Shown here piece by piece: positions 5,616 to 8,690 of a stretch of 8,690 nt of DNA. The translations under genes were made by a program, and so were the position numbers. Under the pieces are notes generated by a model. That model was not told the DNA's origin and made no database searches. It worked only from the letters and a program-made list of their open reading frames with translations. This stretch comes from CAYLNK01 sp964384675. GTDB lineage: Bacteria > Acidobacteriota > Thermoanaerobaculia > UBA5066. Location: assembly GCA_964384675.1 (NCBI GenBank), contig CAYLNK010000292.1:1-8690 (forward strand), written 5' to 3'. The first letter of the stretch is position 1. Each line of letters starts with the position of its first letter.

Positions 5616-7027
5616 TTGGGACACGAGCCGAGCTTGTCCGAGACCACGTCGGGGTGCATCGGGCAGGTGTACGTCATCGCATGCTCGTCGTGCTGGGAAG
5701 GCGTCGGGGCGGCGGCGATCCCGTCGCGCCGCAGCTCGTCGGCCGTGGCGGGGCGCGCGATGGTCTCCGGCGGGTTGTCGTACCAACCCGGGTCCTCGTA
5801 GCTCGTGAGGTTCGGCCGCACCTTGACGATCGTGAACATCCCGCCCATGTCGATGTAGCCGAAGGGCCCGGGGCCGCCGACCATCGGGATGCTGTTCCTC
5901 GGGACCGCCATCCCCATCTCACCCATCTCGCCCATCCCGTCCTGACCCATCGTCATGTACTCGGGGAGGAGCTTCTGCACCTTCTCGTCGAGGCCGCCGG
6001 TCTTGGCGCCGAGGAGGTTCGGGATCTCGTGGCCCATCTGGTTCATCACGTGGTGCGTCATGTGGCAGTGCATCGCCCAGTCGCCCGGCTCGTCCGCGAT
6101 GAACTCGAACGCACGGGTCGCGCCGACCGGCGCGAGGACCGTCGTCTCCGGCCACTGGGCCGAGGGCGCGATCTGGCCCCCGTCGGTCTCGACGATCTTG
6201 AACTGGAAGCCGTGGATGTGGATCGGGTGGTGGTCCATCGCGCTCAGGTTCGCGACGCGGATCCGCACGCGGTCCCCGAGGCCCACCACCAGCGGCGCGG
6301 TGCCGGGGAACGCCTTGCTGTTCATCGTGAGGAGGTTGAAGTCGGTCATCTCGGTCGGGATCGGGCGGCTCGTCCCCGGCTCGATGCGCCACTCGCTGAG
6401 CATGATGGCGAAGTCGCGGTCGGGCCGCGGTCCCTCGGGGTTGCGCGGGTGGATGATGAACATCCCCATCATCCCCATCGCCATCTGCGTCATCTCGTCG
6501 AAGTGCGGGTGGTACATGTGCGTGCCGTGCTGGCGGAGCGTGAACTCGTATCGGAACGTCTCGCCCGGCTCGATCGCCTTCTGCGAGAGCCCGGCGACGC
6601 CGTCCATCGCGTTCGGCAGCAGGACGCCGTGCCAGTGGACCGACGTCGGCTCCGGGAGCTTGTTCGTGACGTAGATCCGGACGCGGTCGCCCTCGACCGC
6701 CTCGATGGTGGGCCCGGACGTCCGGCCGTTGTAGCCCCAGCAGTCGCCCACGAGCCCGGGCGCGAACTCGTGCTTCACCGGCTCGGCCACCAGGTGGAAC
6801 ACCTTCACGCCGTCGACGATCTTGAAGGGGAGCGCCACCCCGTTCGGCGTGACGACGGGGCGGTAGTCGCGGCCGGGCCGGCCGGGCGGGAGGCTCTTGG
6901 CGTCGAGTGCGGGGGTGCGCCGCAGTGCGGCCTGCGCGCGGCGGCTCAGGAGGCTCGCAGAGCTGGCGACCGCGCCGAGGCCTGCGAGGAGGCCGCGCCG
7001 CGTGAGGGCACTGGGTCGGAAGGTCAT
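5585..7027 (-). CDS. Two-domain multicopper oxidase with C-terminal HMBD, Tat-exported (MCO2)
   Basis: A 480-residue paralog of MCO1 (about 60% identical by eye over the core). The ATG at 7027 overlaps the stop of the TolC-like gene (ATGA) with GGAG 7 bases upstream; the open frame beyond it is a shadow. A Tat signal is visible (TRRGLLAG, residues 9-16, likely AQA cleavage near 31-33). Copper ligands are complete: H131, H133 (HWHG) and H173, H175 (HPH) in domain 1; H270, H272, H320, H322 in domain 2 for the trinuclear site; H267, C321, H326 and probable M331 for type 1 copper. As in MCO1 the middle domain of CopA/CueO enzymes is absent. A Met-rich loop follows (about 358-373, MTMGQDGMGEMGEMGM). 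Unlike MCO1, the C-terminus carries a heavy-metal-binding domain: YTCPMHP (453-459) and CPKCGMKLVP (469-478), giving C455, H458, C469 and C472. A likely role is periplasmic Cu(I) oxidation or metal sequestration; the substrate is not shown by sequence. Confidence 0.94.
   Translation of the reverse strand: MTFRPSALTRRGLLAGLGAVASSASLLSRRAQAALRRTPALDAKSLPPGRPGRDYRPVVTPNGVALPFKIVDGVKVFHLVAEPVKHEFAPGLVGDCWGYNGRTSGPTIEAVEGDRVRIYVTNKLPEPTSVHWHGVLLPNAMDGVAGLSQKAIEPGETFRYEFTLRQHGTHMYHPHFDEMTQMAMGMMGMFIIHPRNPEGPRPDRDFAIMLSEWRIEPGTSRPIPTEMTDFNLLTMNSKAFPGTAPLVVGLGDRVRIRVANLSAMDHHPIHIHGFQFKIVETDGGQIAPSAQWPETTVLAPVGATRAFEFIADEPGDWAMHCHMTHHVMNQMGHEIPNLLGAKTGGLDEKVQKLLPEYMTMGQDGMGEMGEMGMAVPRNSIPMVGGPGPFGYIDMGGMFTIVKVRPNLTSYEDPGWYDNPPETIARPATADELRRDGIAAAPTPSQHDEHAMTYTCPMHPDVVSDKLGSCPKCGMKLVPKR
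5594..5671 (-). repeat. HMBD copy 1 (C-terminus of MCO2)
   Basis: This segment encodes YTCPMHP...CPKCGMKLVP. It resembles, in DNA and protein, the segment at 8496-8567 on the same strand, with shared stretches such as the codons for CPKCGMKL. The two copies mark a repeated metal-binding domain in one operon, either by domain duplication or by shared family ancestry. Confidence 0.7.
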
Positions 7028-8457
7028 CGGTCGTCTCCGTCGTGTGAATCGGGCGAGCCGCTCTCTGGTCTGGAGGTGGATGGCGGCACGCCTTCCGCCG
7101 GCCGCGCCAGGCGGCCCCCCACCGCTCCCTCGAGCGCAGCGCGGGCCACCCAGAAGTCCGTGAGCGCCTCGAGGTACTCCCGGCCGGAGTCGATCTCGTC
7201 CTGCTTGGCCTTCAGGAGCTGGAAGACCCCGGTGAACATCGCGTTGTAGCGGAGCTGGGTCTCGGCGACGATCCGCCGCCGGAGCGGCAGCACAACCTTC
7301 GAGAGGTAGGCGGCCCGCGCGCGCGCCGCGCCCATGTCGTTGCGGGCGCGTCGGACGCGCGAGCGTATCTCGACGGCGAGCGCGGCGTACCGCTGCTGGG
7401 CCTGGCGGAGTCTGGCGCGCCCGCCGAAGCGCGCCGCCTGGCCCTGGTCGAAGATCGGCACCGAGAGCTCCACGCTCGGACCCCGTGTGATCGTCCCCTC
7501 CGGCTCCCGCTCGTAGTGGAGACCCGGCTCGATGGTCGGCACGAGCTGCTCCCACGACGTGAGGCCGAGGCTCTGCGCCGCCGAAGCGATGTCGCTCTTC
7601 GCGGCGGCGAGGTCGGAGCGCTGCGAGATGGCAAGCGTCTCCAGGCCCGCGGCGGCGACGTCCGTGGACGGGAGCTCCGGGAGGCGGGACCCGACGCGCC
7701 AGAGCGTCGCGGGCGGCCCCCAGAGCCCGAGCAGCATGGCGAGCTCCTCGCGGCGGTCCAGCACGTGAGCCTCCGCGTCGGCGAGCGCGAGCTTGGCCTG
7801 CGCGTGGAGCGCCTGCTCGTTGGCGAGCTCCAGGTCGGTGATGTTGCCGGCCGCCCGCAGGCGGAGCGCCGCGTCGGCCGACGCGTCCGTGGCTGCCACG
7901 ACGTTCTGGCGCATCTCGAGCACCTGCTGGGCGCCCTGGAGCCTGTAGAAGGCGGCCGTGACGTCGTGCGCGGTCGTCAGCGCCGCGTGGGTAACGCGGC
8001 CCTTCGCCGCCTCGAACGCCGCCGCCGCGACCCGCTTGCGGAGCGGCAGCGTGAAGAGCTCGAGGAAGCTCTGGACGACGCCGATCTCGAGGGGGTTCAC
8101 CGCCGCTCCGAAGCGGATCTCGGCGTGGAAGAGCGGGTTCCTGAGGAGGCCGGCCTGCACGAGGTCGGCCTGCGCGACGCCCAGGTCCTCGTACGTCGCC
8201 TGGAGGCTCCGGTTGTTCAGGAGCGCGATCTGGACCGCCGAGTCGGTAGTCAGCTCGGCCTGGAGTAGCTCCCAGACGGCCTCCTCGGCGGCTCGGTCAT
8301 CCTCCCCGCTCCGGTTCCAGACGGCGCGCTTGCCGGTCCGCTCGCTCACCGCGCCTGCGACGGTGTCGAAGCCGGCGTCGCGAGGGACGGTGATGCAGCC
8401 GGAGAGGGTGACGGCGCCGACCGCCGCGGCCGCGGTCCGTAGGATGCCGGGGCTCAC
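7024..8457 (-). CDS. TolC-family outer membrane efflux lipoprotein
   Basis: A full-length, 477-residue outer membrane factor. I use the GTG at 8457: it overlaps the upstream stop (GTGA), has a weak AAGGG 9 bases upstream, and directly gives a lipoprotein signal peptide with lipobox LSGC (C21), as in many CusC/CzcC-like proteins. A start at 8520 would place extra charged sequence before the signal. Two OEP repeats are visible: first LNNRSLQATYEDLGVAQADL, GLLRNPLF and a FLELFTLPLRKRVAAAAFEAAKG region (about 80-153); second AISQRSDLAAAKSDI, then REPEGT, GPSVELSVPIFDQGQ (327-341) and AAYLSKVVLPLRRRI. The Pro/Ser/Asp-rich last 20 residues look unstructured. It should form a trimeric outer-membrane channel. 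No pump or adaptor is visible. It overlaps the MCO2 start by ATGA, repeating the TolC-then-oxidase order of the plus-strand cluster. It is roughly 40% like the TolC fragment at 1-867 by eye. Confidence 0.93.
   Translation of the reverse strand: MSPGILRTAAAAVGAVTLSGCITVPRDAGFDTVAGAVSERTGKRAVWNRSGEDDRAAEEAVWELLQAELTTDSAVQIALLNNRSLQATYEDLGVAQADLVQAGLLRNPLFHAEIRFGAAVNPLEIGVVQSFLELFTLPLRKRVAAAAFEAAKGRVTHAALTTAHDVTAAFYRLQGAQQVLEMRQNVVAATDASADAALRLRAAGNITDLELANEQALHAQAKLALADAEAHVLDRREELAMLLGLWGPPATLWRVGSRLPELPSTDVAAAGLETLAISQRSDLAAAKSDIASAAQSLGLTSWEQLVPTIEPGLHYEREPEGTITRGPSVELSVPIFDQGQAARFGGRARLRQAQQRYAALAVEIRSRVRRARNDMGAARARAAYLSKVVLPLRRRIVAETQLRYNAMFTGVFQLLKAKQDEIDSGREYLEALTDFWVARAALEGAVGGRLARPAEGVPPSTSRPESGSPDSHDGDDR
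7035..7038 (-). promoter_or_regulatory. Ribosome binding site of MCO2
   Basis: GGAG on the minus strand lies 7 bases before the ATG at 7027, inside the end of the TolC-like gene. It supports the start that gives the Tat signal. Confidence 0.55.
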
Positions 8458-8690
8458 TCGGCGCCGCCCTTCGGCGTCTTCTTCGGCGCGGGCTGGAGCT
8501 TCATCCCGCACTTCGGGCACCGGCCCTCCTCGGTCGAGGTCACCTCGGGGTGCATCGGACAGGTGTAGGTCGTGGCCTCGGCACCCGGGGCCGGTACGAC
8601 AGGCGGCGGCGGCGTCGGCGCCGGTGCCGCCGGGTGACCGTGACGCCCATGCTGACCGCCGGCGCTCGGGGCGGGAGGCTGCTCGGGGCC
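8454..8690 (-). CDS. Heavy-metal-binding-domain (HMBD) protein, 5' truncated
   Basis: The frame is open from the window edge to the TGA at 8456-8454, giving the last 78 residues; the start is outside the window. The visible part begins with a Pro/Ala-rich linker holding a His cluster (QHGRHGH, residues 13-19 of the fragment), then a run of prolines, and then an HMBD: YTCPMHPEV (42-50) and CPKCGMKLQP (58-67), with candidate metal ligands C44, H47, C58 and C61. It ends in a Lys/Pro-rich tail. HMBDs of this kind occur in CusB-like adaptors, copper ATPases and small periplasmic metal-binding proteins. Because the domain is at the C-terminus after a low-complexity linker, the protein may be a small exported metal-binding protein, but a larger enzyme with a C-terminal HMBD like MCO2 is equally possible. 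The stop overlaps the TolC-like start (GTGA). The domain call is firm, the whole-protein identity is not. Confidence 0.85.
   Translation of the reverse strand, partial: GPEQPPAPSAGGQHGRHGHPAAPAPTPPPPVVPAPGAEATTYTCPMHPEVTSTEEGRCPKCGMKLQPAPKKTPKGGAE
8496..8567 (-). repeat. HMBD copy 2 (truncated upstream protein)
   Basis: This segment encodes YTCPMHPEV...CPKCGMKL and is the counterpart of the segment at 5594-5671. Both have the same C-P-M-H-P / C-P-K-C-G-M-K-L spacing to within two residues. Confidence 0.7.

Noticed and set aside
4530..5801. 423-codon plus-strand open frame opposite the unknown protein
   Set aside because: Arg/Glu/Gly-rich without hydrophobic order or motifs. The minus frame has ordered strands and motif-like blocks, so I chose that strand.
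5654..7249. 531-codon plus-strand open frame opposite MCO2
   Set aside because: Low-complexity Arg/His/Asp/Val composition, no motif, and opposite a well-supported oxidase gene; a codon-bias shadow.
1..8690. Mobile elements, CRISPR arrays, tRNA or rRNA genes
   Set aside because: No transposase or integrase motifs, short regular repeats or RNA-like segments were found on either strand.

Overview
The window is GC-rich (about 70% by eye) and almost entirely coding. It carries two convergent gene clusters that look like a periplasmic copper (or other soft metal) handling locus. I see no mobile element, tRNA, rRNA, CRISPR array or regulator. The base composition, dense overlapping genes and protein types fit a high-GC Gram-negative soil or sediment bacterium, for example Myxococcota, Acidobacteriota, Methylomirabilota/Rokubacteria or a related lineage, possibly from a metagenome. 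The sequence alone does not settle the taxon.

Plus-strand cluster (1-4505): a TolC-family outer membrane protein cut by the window start; a Tat-exported two-domain multicopper oxidase (MCO1); a membrane-anchored c-type cytochrome; a small exported protein with a HEGHAH N-terminus; a three-TM DUF305 protein; and an exported DUF4198 protein. Neighbouring genes overlap by 1-4 bases or lie 12 bases apart, so this reads as one operon whose promoter is upstream of the window.

Minus-strand cluster (8690 down to 4599): the C-terminal part of a protein ending in a heavy-metal-binding domain (HMBD); a TolC-family lipoprotein; a second two-domain multicopper oxidase (MCO2) with a C-terminal HMBD; and a conserved-looking protein of unknown function. 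This cluster also reads as one operon whose promoter is outside the window. The two operons converge at 4506-4598, a 93-base gap with a perfect GC palindrome but no clear terminator.

The main point is that the pair TolC-like protein then two-domain MCO occurs twice, in opposite orientation, each time with a four-base stop/start overlap. The two MCOs are close paralogs (about 60% identical by eye) and the TolC proteins are more distant. A plausible model, which is inference, is that Tat-exported MCOs oxidise Cu(I) or another substrate in the periplasm, the cytochrome takes or gives electrons, the small His- and Met-rich proteins bind metal, and the TolC-like proteins provide an outer-membrane path. 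No RND pump, adaptor protein, P-type ATPase or metal sensor is visible, so any inner-membrane partner lies outside the window or is absent.
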